Assembly (NCBI GenBank): GCA_030680695.1
Contig: JAUXUT010000045.1
Coordinates: forward strand, 1-5,138
DNA: 5,138 bases
DNA from: a bacterium
GTDB taxonomy: Bacteria; Patescibacteria; Paceibacteria; UBA9973; UBA6065
Direction: 5' to 3'
The notes beneath the pieces were generated by a model, which ran no database searches, was not told the DNA's origin, and worked only from the letters and a program-made list of their open reading frames with translations. Position 1 is the stretch's first letter; each line of letters begins with the position of its first letter. The position numbers and the translations under genes are program-made. Positions 1-4,918 of the stretch are shown here, in pieces.

Positions 1-140
1 GCGTATTTTCCATCCTTGCGAATGGATGCGAAGCGGGCGGTTTCGGTGAGTCGGCGGGCGAACAGCCTGAATGCGCTGGGTGAGATCGAGTCGGCGGTGG
101 TGCCGTCTCCGAGGTGAAGGTCGCTGATAATGATGAGCAT
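1..140 (-). CDS. Calcineurin-like metallophosphoesterase, N-terminal fragment (cut by window edge)
   Basis: The reverse strand reads 46 uninterrupted codons from ATG at 140-138 to the window edge. The protein begins MLIIISDLHLGDGTTADS. The short hydrophobic strand followed by D7-x-H9 in 'SDLHLGD' is the first metal-binding motif of the calcineurin-like phosphoesterase superfamily, in which Asp and His bind the first metal of a di-metal centre. The remaining motifs (GD, GNHD/E, GH, GHxH) lie outside the window, so the substrate cannot be told; the family includes nucleases, nucleotide hydrolases and protein phosphatases. There is no signal peptide, so it is probably cytoplasmic. The start is supported by an AGGA Shine-Dalgarno sequence 7 bases upstream and a TATAAT box at 166-161. 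It is transcribed divergently from the lipoprotein gene at 373 and shows no evident functional link to it. The family call is fairly secure despite the short fragment, because 'ISDLHLGD' at the extreme N-terminus is highly characteristic. Confidence 0.85.
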   Translation of the reverse strand, partial: MLIIISDLHLGDGTTADSISPSAFRLFARRLTETARFASIRKDGKY

Positions 141-372
141 GATGTTTTCCTGTGGAGCGAATTATAGCGCGAATGGTTTGATCAACAGGAAAAAGATAGT
201 TGTTCCCGTCAGGGATAAGGTTTTGCCCTCAAGATTGTATTGCCGCATCTTTCCCAGTACATATGGCTGATGGCCTCTGGGCATAAAAGGGAGTACATTG
301 TTATATGAAAAACCACACTGTTTCCGTCTTAATAAACCATATCTGTCATATTCAGCTGTTCATAAGGATGAA
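141..372. other. Divergent intergenic region
   Basis: This gap separates the left-going phosphoesterase from the right-going lipoprotein gene. It holds the TATAAT box of the former and an 8-bp palindrome, TTGATCAA, at 178-185. No convincing promoter for the rightward gene is visible. A TTG-started extension of that reading frame reaches back to 298, but the leading 25 residues look non-coding and precede a clear signal peptide. No RNA gene was recognised. Confidence 0.4.
161..166 (-). promoter_or_regulatory. Putative -10 box of the metallophosphoesterase gene
   Basis: The reverse strand shows a perfect TATAAT preceded by GC. Its 3' end lies 20 bases before the ATG at 140. A transcription start about 7 bases downstream of the box would give a leader of roughly 13-14 bases, enough to hold the AGGA ribosome binding site. 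No good -35 hexamer is visible at the usual 16-18 base spacing. Confidence 0.5.
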
Positions 373-1452
373 ATGAAAAAACAAAGCTCGATTTATTTCA
401 CACTGGCAATGATTCTTGCAGTAAGTCTGGCTTGTAATATTGGAGGCACAGCGCCAGCAACGGAAAGCGGACAAGAGCCAACTGCTGCAGCCGAGCAAAC
501 GAATCCCGTCGCTACGACAGTTCCATCTCAGCAGGCGGCCGGTATTGACGGTCCTCCAGGTCCCGAAACGATTGATCTGACAAACCCCGTGTTGTATATC
601 GTTCCCAGTGCGCCGGCATTCACATTTGAGATGACGAGCAAATATATTGGGATGGATACAACTGGAGCTGCAAAGGAAGATTCGATGGCCGTCGCGTCGG
701 CGGAGATCCAAACTCAGCCGGAGATCACACAACGCTTTTTGTCTTTTTCCGGAGCATTTGAAACGGTTATCATTGGCGATCAGATGTATATCGTAGTTCA
801 AGGTGTTCCAGGTTGTCGGACATCCCTCGCTTCAGAAATACAAGGACCAGGCATGTTAGAATCTATGTTTAAACTTCAGGAAGAGATCACAGGGCAGGCG
901 CCGCGCGTGGAAAGCGGAATTGAGGTCAATGGATTTATGACCGACAAATATGAACTGTCCAGCGAAAATTTTGTTGAGGTTCCTGGTGAGTTGGTCAGTG
1001 CATTTGTGTATGTGGCTCGTGACGGCGGTTTTATTACGCTCTATGAAACGCAGGGACGAGAGGAGAAGGCGACGGCTCCTGGGTTTGATCCCAATCAATT
1101 TGCAGACATCACCATCACATACAACTTTATCCCTGTGGAGGATGGCTCACTAAATATTGCCATTCCTGCCGGCTGCGACAATCAGGCCGGCCTGGCGGGT
1201 GAGTTCCCTGTGATGGATGGCGCAACAGAATTGAGTACATCACCAGGGCAGGTATCTTATAAAATTGAAAAGCCGCGCAGCGAAGTGGCGGATTTTTATC
1301 GCGCAGAAATGCCAAAGCGCGGCTGGACGCTAACAACGGAAGGCACACTGATTGGCATTAGTCTGGTCTTTACCAAGGATGGTAAAGACGTTGAAGTAAC
1401 AGTGGCTAGCAACAGCGATACATCTTCTTTTGTCGCGATCACGGAAAAATGA
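373..1452 (+). CDS. Secreted lipoprotein of unknown function (359 aa)
   Basis: The ATG at 373 is chosen because AAGGA lies 4 bases upstream and a type II signal peptide starts there: KK, a hydrophobic stretch at residues 7-20, then Cys21 in 'VSLAC-N'. The frame stays open back to 298, but that would bury the signal peptide inside the protein. Residues 22-70 are a low-complexity Thr/Ala/Pro/Gln linker, as expected for a tether to the membrane. Residues 75-270 form a beta-rich domain with one possible disulfide pair (Cys148, Cys268); alternating strands such as 'DKYELSSENF' and 'GGFITLYETQG' recall LolA/LppX-like half-barrels, but this is only an impression. Residues 285-359 form a second module, 'VADFYRAEMPKRGWTL' followed by strands around 'LVFTKDGKDVEVTV'. 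I recognise this as a recurring C-terminal motif of Chloroflexota lipoproteins with no assigned function. It is followed by a hairpin and a membrane-protein gene on the same strand. The lipoprotein call is strong; a molecular function cannot be given. Confidence 0.85.
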   Translation: MKKQSSIYFTLAMILAVSLACNIGGTAPATESGQEPTAAAEQTNPVATTVPSQQAAGIDGPPGPETIDLTNPVLYIVPSAPAFTFEMTSKYIGMDTTGAAKEDSMAVASAEIQTQPEITQRFLSFSGAFETVIIGDQMYIVVQGVPGCRTSLASEIQGPGMLESMFKLQEEITGQAPRVESGIEVNGFMTDKYELSSENFVEVPGELVSAFVYVARDGGFITLYETQGREEKATAPGFDPNQFADITITYNFIPVEDGSLNIAIPAGCDNQAGLAGEFPVMDGATELSTSPGQVSYKIEKPRSEVADFYRAEMPKRGWTLTTEGTLIGISLVFTKDGKDVEVTVASNSDTSSFVAITEK

Positions 1453-1467
1453 ATTGTAATTTGAATG

Positions 1468-1495
1468 CATACAGGCTGCTTTGGCGGCCTGTATG
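1468..1495 (+). terminator. Strong hairpin after the lipoprotein gene, probable terminator or attenuator
   Basis: Fifteen bases after the stop codon, CATACAGGC (1468-1476) pairs perfectly with GCCTGTATG (1487-1495). Three more inner pairs, one of them G-U, close on a TTTG loop, giving a 12-bp stem with a 4-base loop. The downstream stretch 1496-1510 is T-rich but interrupted by CC and AA, so the U-tract is poor. It is probably a partial terminator or a 3'-end stabilising structure, as the next gene starts only 32 bases later. Confidence 0.6.
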
Positions 1496-1527
1496 TTTAT
1501 CCAATCTTTTCCAACGAGGAGAATCTC

Positions 1528-2091
1528 ATGAATAGAAGAAGATCAAATGTTCGGATTGGTAGACGGCGACGGGGTTTCAGCAACCCATTTGCGGGGTTGA
1601 TCGTGGGTCCGTTTTTGGTGGTATTTGGAGCGATCCTGCTGATCGTTGGCTGGGGCTGGTATGGCAAAACAAACGAATGGGCGGCGGCAGGCGGCACGGC
1701 CATGGGGACAGTTGTGGAGATGAAGCAATATGAAAAAACATCGGACAATGGCACAACCATCATGTATCAACCCGTCATAGAGTTCAGAACTGAAACTGGC
1801 GAAGTGATCCGTTACACGGATCCGACATCCACGAGTTCGCCGCGTCATCAGATCGGGGAGCAGGTTGAGATTATATATAACGAAAATTTCCCCAGCGATG
1901 CGCGCGAGAATAATTTTTTGAGTATGCATTTGCCGGATGCGATCGTAATGGGCATGGGAGGATTCTTTATGTTAATGGGCCTGATCGGCGGGATCCGTTC
2001 GCTTGCTTTGGTGCTTGCCGCAGGAGGAATTGCAGCCTATCTCCTTATGAAGAAAAAGGAAAAGGATGAGCAGGATCAGGCGCAGGTTTGA
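1528..2091 (+). CDS. DUF3592-type membrane protein (187 aa)
   Basis: The start is ATG 1528, with GAGGAG at 1516-1521 and a 6-base spacer. An in-frame ATG at 1465 is rejected because its codons run straight through the hairpin. The N-terminus is strongly basic (RRR at 3-5, RRRR at 12-15) and precedes a transmembrane helix at about residues 21-45. A soluble beta-rich domain follows (about 46-135): 'GTAMGTVVEMKQY', 'YQPVIEFRTETGEVIRYT', 'IGEQVEIIYNENFPSDAREN'. This order of a variable strand, Y-x-P-V-hydrophobic-E-F, 'G..V.I.Y.....P..A' matches the DUF3592 family. Further hydrophobic segments lie at about 137-157 and 158-174, with a Lys-rich tail. The positive-inside rule puts the N-terminus in the cytoplasm and the domain outside. 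DUF3592 proteins have no settled biochemical role. The gene lies between two lipoprotein genes on the same strand, which suggests an envelope role but does not show one. Confidence 0.8.
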   Translation: MNRRRSNVRIGRRRRGFSNPFAGLIVGPFLVVFGAILLIVGWGWYGKTNEWAAAGGTAMGTVVEMKQYEKTSDNGTTIMYQPVIEFRTETGEVIRYTDPTSTSSPRHQIGEQVEIIYNENFPSDARENNFLSMHLPDAIVMGMGGFFMLMGLIGGIRSLALVLAAGGIAAYLLMKKKEKDEQDQAQV

Positions 2092-2116
2092 ATTCGATCC
2101 CTGCGGGTTGCGGCTC

Positions 2117-2154
2117 GGATTGAAAATACCCTGGCGGCTTTAATTTTTTAATCC
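2117..2154 (+). repeat. Weak AT-rich inverted repeat downstream of the DUF3592 gene
   Basis: GGATTGAAAA at 2117-2126 pairs with TTTTTAATCC at 2145-2154 (10 bp including one G-U), enclosing an 18-base loop. It lies 25 bases after the stop codon. The stem is weak and T-rich on its 3' arm. It may contribute to 3'-end formation, but it is not a classic terminator. Confidence 0.3.
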
Positions 2155-2158
2155 TTAC

Positions 2159-2185
2159 GCCGGTTTATTTTTTCCTTATACCGGC
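2159..2185 (+). repeat. Inverted repeat GCCGGT/ACCGGC before the beta-helix gene
   Basis: GCCGGT (2159-2164) and ACCGGC (2180-2185) are perfect reverse complements separated by 15 pyrimidine-rich bases; two further A-T pairs are possible after a T-T mismatch. It lies 72 bases before the next start codon and could be part of a terminator region or an operator. No U-tract follows. Confidence 0.3.
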
Positions 2186-2257
2186 TGCCTGTTTCATCCG
2201 CAGTTCGAATGGTATTGTCATATCCAAGTTTTGATGATCGGCTAGAGGAAGGTTGAA

Positions 2258-4354
2258 ATGAAATCTAAATCATCAGTTGTGTTTCCATCCCTCATCTTGT
2301 TGCTGGCGATGCTGGCCTGCAATCTGCCTGCCGGGCTCATCAATGTGGCGGAAGAGGTATTAACGCCTCTCGTATTGTACGTAGCTATTTCCGGAAATGA
2401 TGCGAACGACTGCCTGGGTCCAGAATCAGAGCGTGCTTGTCTTACACTACAAGCTGCGTTGGATAAATCCACGCTGAACAGCGCCATCCATATCGGTCCC
2501 GGTCAATTTTATGTTTCTGAGGATCCCTTATCTCTTGAAGAACCTGTATACGATCTTATAAATGGCGTCACGTTGATCGGCGCCGGGCAAGACCAAACCA
2601 TCTTCCATTCTTACAAAGGCGCATATACCTTTGGAGTGAGCGGGTCAATACCTGTGGTCATTCGCAACCTGGGCATTGATGCCAGCAATGGCGCAGCAGG
2701 TGGGATTAATGTGCGCGGCCGCGGGGATATCTCAATTGAAAATTGCCGCGTTTTCTATGGTTTGGTCGGAGTCCTCGTTCAGGGAAACGGTGTTGCCAAG
2801 ATGACTAATTCGCTGATCGAGAAGAATCAGACCGGGATACAAGTTCTGGGAGGTGACGCCTTGGTCTGGAACGATTCTGTGATCTCGGAAAATGGCACCG
2901 GGATCAGCATAAGTAATGGCGGCGCTTCTGCCGATATCATGAGTTCCGTGATCGAGAAAAATGTCATTGGGATACTGAATGATGGGTATCTTGATATGGT
3001 AGATACCATGCTCCAGCATAATACTACTGAGGCTTTAGGAAACGGCAGGTCCGGGGATGCCGCTGTTGCAGGGAGCACATTTGACAGCAACGGCTATCTG
3101 GATGTGCGGCCTTCGGACGGGCGGCGTTCCACGAATGCCACCATTTCTAATGCTGGGGAAATGGTCATCAGTAACAGCACCATCTCAAATAATTACGGGC
3201 AAGCTGTCTTAAATGACGCCGAACATATTCCTCAAAATGACAGCAGTGGGAACCCGATTTTTACTTATGAAATGACCCTTGATGGTGTCCAGATCATCGG
3301 CAACGGGAATGCACATCTGACCCCGTGCGCTATTGTCAACACTAGAGGTTTTCTCAATGTCCGACATAGCAACATTCAAGACAACGAATGTGTGGGGGTT
3401 GACGTGTATGGAGGCGAGGTGCGTATCTCACAATCGTCCATTATTGATAATAAAGTTGGGTTGTTCGTACGTGGCGGGTCGGTATTTGTGACTAATACGA
3501 CAATCAGCTGGAACTACTGGTTTGGCATCGAACAAGTTGATGACGGACATCTTGAGCTTGTCAATGTCACGGTAGTATCTAATAGAGGGGTTGAAATTTC
3601 TTCAAGTAACCCTGATACGAATCTAGTAGTGCGTGATACGGTAATTGACCGGGGGTGCAATGCCGCTATGACCGACCGCGACGATTTCGTCTGCAATGAG
3701 AGTTGGATTGAAACTACTCTTGGTTTTAGTCGACTTACGGAGGGAGGAGGAACGTGGTTCTTACCTCTTTTGCCGGGAAGTCCGCTGATCGACGCGGGTG
3801 TTCTCTGTTCTGTCGACAACGACCAACGCGGGCTCACACGACCATTCGGGGTGGCCTGCGATGTTGGGGCGTATGAAAGTCATTCTTCCACAGTCATTGC
3901 ACCCCTTGAGTTCGTTACGCCCTCCGGCGGCGTTCCCGGGGTCATTCCGCTCTATACCGATACGCCGCAGGCCCCCGCGTTGATCCTTCCGTTAACGCCC
4001 ACGGACATTCCCGGCAGCGTGCAATTGACGCTGGATAAGAACGCCAACTGCCGCCGCGGCCCCGGCACTGTATATTCGGTCCTGACTTCCGTACCCGCTG
4101 GAGAGACCGTCGAACTAACGGCGCGAAACGAGGGAAATACCTGGTGGTTTACGGTGCTTCCCGGTAATTACCCATGCTGGATCTCGATGGTCGCAGGGAA
4201 ACCCAACGGCAATACGAATCAATTGCCGGTTAAGCAGGCGCCGCCGACACCGATCCCGACTGCTGAGATTATCCAATGTTCAAATTATGCAGATGCTTCC
4301 AGTTGTACCAGCAACGGATGTGCATGGGATAAACAAAAGAATTCATGCCACTAA
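2258..4354 (+). CDS. Mosaic lipoprotein: beta-helix, choice-of-anchor-Q-like segment, SH3b and four-Cys tail (698 aa)
   Basis: The ATG at 2258 follows AGAGGAAGG with a 5-base spacer. Residues 1-20 are a lipoprotein signal peptide ending 'LAMLA' before Cys21. Residues 38-70 ('LYVAISGNDANDC..ACLTLQAALDK') are the entry motif typical of surface beta-helix proteins. From about 91 to 460 there are repeated rungs of 22-25 residues with an Asn turn, for example 'SLIEKNQTGI' (185), 'SVISENGTGI' (207), 'SVIEKNVIGI' (230), 'SSIIDNKVGL' (393) and 'TTISWN' (414). This is a right-handed parallel beta-helix of the pectate lyase/NosD type. Residues 505-540 ('SPLIDAG..DQRGLTRP..CDVGAYE') match the choice-of-anchor-Q signature. 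A Pro/Thr linker leads to an SH3b domain (586-646, with Cys598 and Cys640), then a second linker and a tail with Cys674, 683, 688 and 697. The protein is exported and surface-attached, probably binding or modifying polysaccharide. No catalytic residues could be identified, so enzymatic activity is unproven. Confidence 0.88.
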   Translation: MKSKSSVVFPSLILLLAMLACNLPAGLINVAEEVLTPLVLYVAISGNDANDCLGPESERACLTLQAALDKSTLNSAIHIGPGQFYVSEDPLSLEEPVYDLINGVTLIGAGQDQTIFHSYKGAYTFGVSGSIPVVIRNLGIDASNGAAGGINVRGRGDISIENCRVFYGLVGVLVQGNGVAKMTNSLIEKNQTGIQVLGGDALVWNDSVISENGTGISISNGGASADIMSSVIEKNVIGILNDGYLDMVDTMLQHNTTEALGNGRSGDAAVAGSTFDSNGYLDVRPSDGRRSTNATISNAGEMVISNSTISNNYGQAVLNDAEHIPQNDSSGNPIFTYEMTLDGVQIIGNGNAHLTPCAIVNTRGFLNVRHSNIQDNECVGVDVYGGEVRISQSSIIDNKVGLFVRGGSVFVTNTTISWNYWFGIEQVDDGHLELVNVTVVSNRGVEISSSNPDTNLVVRDTVIDRGCNAAMTDRDDFVCNESWIETTLGFSRLTEGGGTWFLPLLPGSPLIDAGVLCSVDNDQRGLTRPFGVACDVGAYESHSSTVIAPLEFVTPSGGVPGVIPLYTDTPQAPALILPLTPTDIPGSVQLTLDKNANCRRGPGTVYSVLTSVPAGETVELTARNEGNTWWFTVLPGNYPCWISMVAGKPNGNTNQLPVKQAPPTPIPTAEIIQCSNYADASSCTSNGCAWDKQKNSCH

Positions 4355-4394
4355 TGTTTTGAGGCTGACCCTAAAGAGTCAGCCTCAAAACATT
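4353..4394 (+). terminator. Perfect 17-bp hairpin overlapping the stop codon of the beta-helix gene
   Basis: Bases 4353-4369 are the exact reverse complement of 4378-4394, with an 8-base loop CCTAAAGA. The left arm starts on the second base of the TAA stop codon (4352-4354). The GC core GAGGCTGAC/GTCAGCCTC is flanked by TTTT on the left and AAAA on the right, the reverse of a normal rho-independent terminator, and no U-run follows on either strand. It probably marks the mRNA 3' end or protects it, and could serve both strands. Confidence 0.65.
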
Positions 4395-4429
4395 CATTCC
4401 ACAGGGGGATATTTCGTAAGATCGTTATC

Positions 4430-4555
4430 TTATGGACTGAATGCAATTATGCCCGGACCGATTTTTCTATGTTCCGGCACATGATGACCATTTTGATCCT
4501 TGTAAACCCCCGTGGTGTGTAAATCACCGTGCTGACTGACGAAGCGCCGAACCAT
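4430..4555 (-). CDS. Possible small basic protein (41 aa), tentative
   Basis: The reverse strand reads ATG at 4555-4553 through to TAA at 4432-4430. The peptide is polar and His-rich, with a segment 'GVYKDQNGHHVPEHR' that reads like a real protein and not like a shadow frame. I do not recognise a family with confidence. For: it fills the otherwise empty gap between the beta-helix gene and the toxin-antitoxin pair, it converges on the 17-bp hairpin, which lies 35 bases past its stop, and GGGAGG stands directly before the ATG. Against: that Shine-Dalgarno sequence has zero spacing to the ATG, the frame stays open further upstream into the start of mntA on the opposite strand, and another minus frame is also open here. 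It may be a gene remnant. Confidence 0.25.
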   Translation of the reverse strand: MVRRFVSQHGDLHTTGVYKDQNGHHVPEHRKIGPGIIAFSP

Positions 4556-4605
4556 CCTCCCAGGGCAGGATTGGGAGTTGGAAATCCGCAAGGCTGTGCG
4601 CGAAA

Positions 4606-4626
4606 ATGCCGTATAATATTTGGCAT
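4606..4626. promoter_or_regulatory. Candidate operator palindrome over the mntA promoter
   Basis: ATGCC at 4606-4610 and GGCAT at 4622-4626 are perfect inverted arms, and ATA/TAT around the central A4616 extends the symmetry: 8 of 10 base pairs match. The palindrome is centred within the TATAAT box and overlaps the first two bases of the start codon, so a bound protein would block transcription. No DNA-binding domain is seen in MntA, so the binding factor is unknown. Confidence 0.35.
4612..4617 (+). promoter_or_regulatory. -10 box of the mntA-hepT operon
   Basis: There is a perfect TATAAT, with only 7 bases between its last base and the A of the ATG at 4625. Transcription would start at or next to the start codon. 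No -35 hexamer is convincing: the best TTG-type sequences (4571-4576, 4578-4583) are too far upstream. Confidence 0.6.
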
Positions 4627-4918
4627 GGAACAGAAAGTTGTACTCCATACTCTGAAACAAAAAAACGCTGAACTATCCACAAAATTCGGCGTTCATTCTC
4701 TTATGCTGTTTGGTTCTGTCGCGCGGAATGAAGCCACTTCTACCAGTGACGTGGATTTGCTCGTGGAGTTCAACCGCCCTGTGGGATATTTTGGCTTGTT
4801 TGCCTTGCAGGATTATCTTGAAAAATTGCTCGGCTGTCCCGTTGACCTTGGGACTCCCGACAGTTTGAAGCCTTACATCAAGGAACGTATTATGGGGGAG
4901 TTGATCCGTGTCACCTAG
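4625..4918 (+). CDS. mntA: Minimal nucleotidyltransferase, MntA-type antitoxin of a HEPN-MNT pair (97 aa)
   Basis: The protein carries the polymerase-beta-like nucleotidyltransferase signature exactly: G30-S31, ten residues, D42-x-D44 ('GSVARNEATSTSDVD'), with a third acidic residue likely at D74 in 'CPVDLG'. Its 97 residues are typical of the minimal family. In characterised MNT/HEPN systems the MNT enzyme transfers AMP from ATP to a tyrosine near the HEPN active site and silences the toxin. All catalytic residues are present, so activity is expected here, by inference. The frame is open from 4529, but ATG 4625 is chosen because the family alignment begins there and a TATAAT box lies just upstream. 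There is no Shine-Dalgarno sequence, which fits a leaderless mRNA. The gene overlaps the HEPN gene by 11 bases, so translation is probably coupled. Confidence 0.9.
   Translation: MEQKVVLHTLKQKNAELSTKFGVHSLMLFGSVARNEATSTSDVDLLVEFNRPVGYFGLFALQDYLEKLLGCPVDLGTPDSLKPYIKERIMGELIRVT
4894..4900 (+). promoter_or_regulatory. Ribosome binding site of hepT inside mntA
   Basis: GGGGGAG ends 7 bases before GTG 4908 and lies within the last codons of mntA. It decides the start of the HEPN gene, since no ATG stands nearby in that frame, and it gives the downstream gene its own initiation signal in addition to any coupling. Confidence 0.7.

Noticed and set aside
298..372. TTG-started 25-residue N-terminal extension of the first lipoprotein
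   Set aside because: It would place the signal peptide internally, lacks a ribosome binding site, and the ATG at 373 has AAGGA just upstream.
352..801. 149-codon open frame on the minus strand
   Set aside because: It is fully antisense to the lipoprotein gene, rich in Arg, Cys and His, without domain-like character or ribosome binding site.
1465..1527. Upstream in-frame ATG of the DUF3592 gene
   Set aside because: The 21 codons are the hairpin itself, and the ATG at 1528 has a far better Shine-Dalgarno sequence.
2203..2215. GTTCGAAT, resembling a tRNA T-loop
   Set aside because: The flanking bases do not form a T-stem, and no acceptor stem or anticodon arm is found around it.
2530..3640. 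Repeated short motifs along the beta-helix gene as a possible DNA repeat array
   Set aside because: The repetition is at protein level (beta-helix rungs); the nucleotide copies diverge and have no regular spacing as in CRISPR or tandem repeats.
4557..4577. Inverted repeat CTCCCA/TGGGAG upstream of the mntA promoter
   Set aside because: It has only six base pairs with a 9-base gap, 34 bases before the -10 box; too weak to call an operator or terminator.
4529..4624. Extended N-terminus of MntA
   Set aside because: The extra 32 residues do not resemble the family, and the promoter -10 box lies inside them.
4447..4680. 77-codon minus-strand frame
   Set aside because: It overlaps the start of mntA and its promoter in antisense, and its composition looks non-coding.
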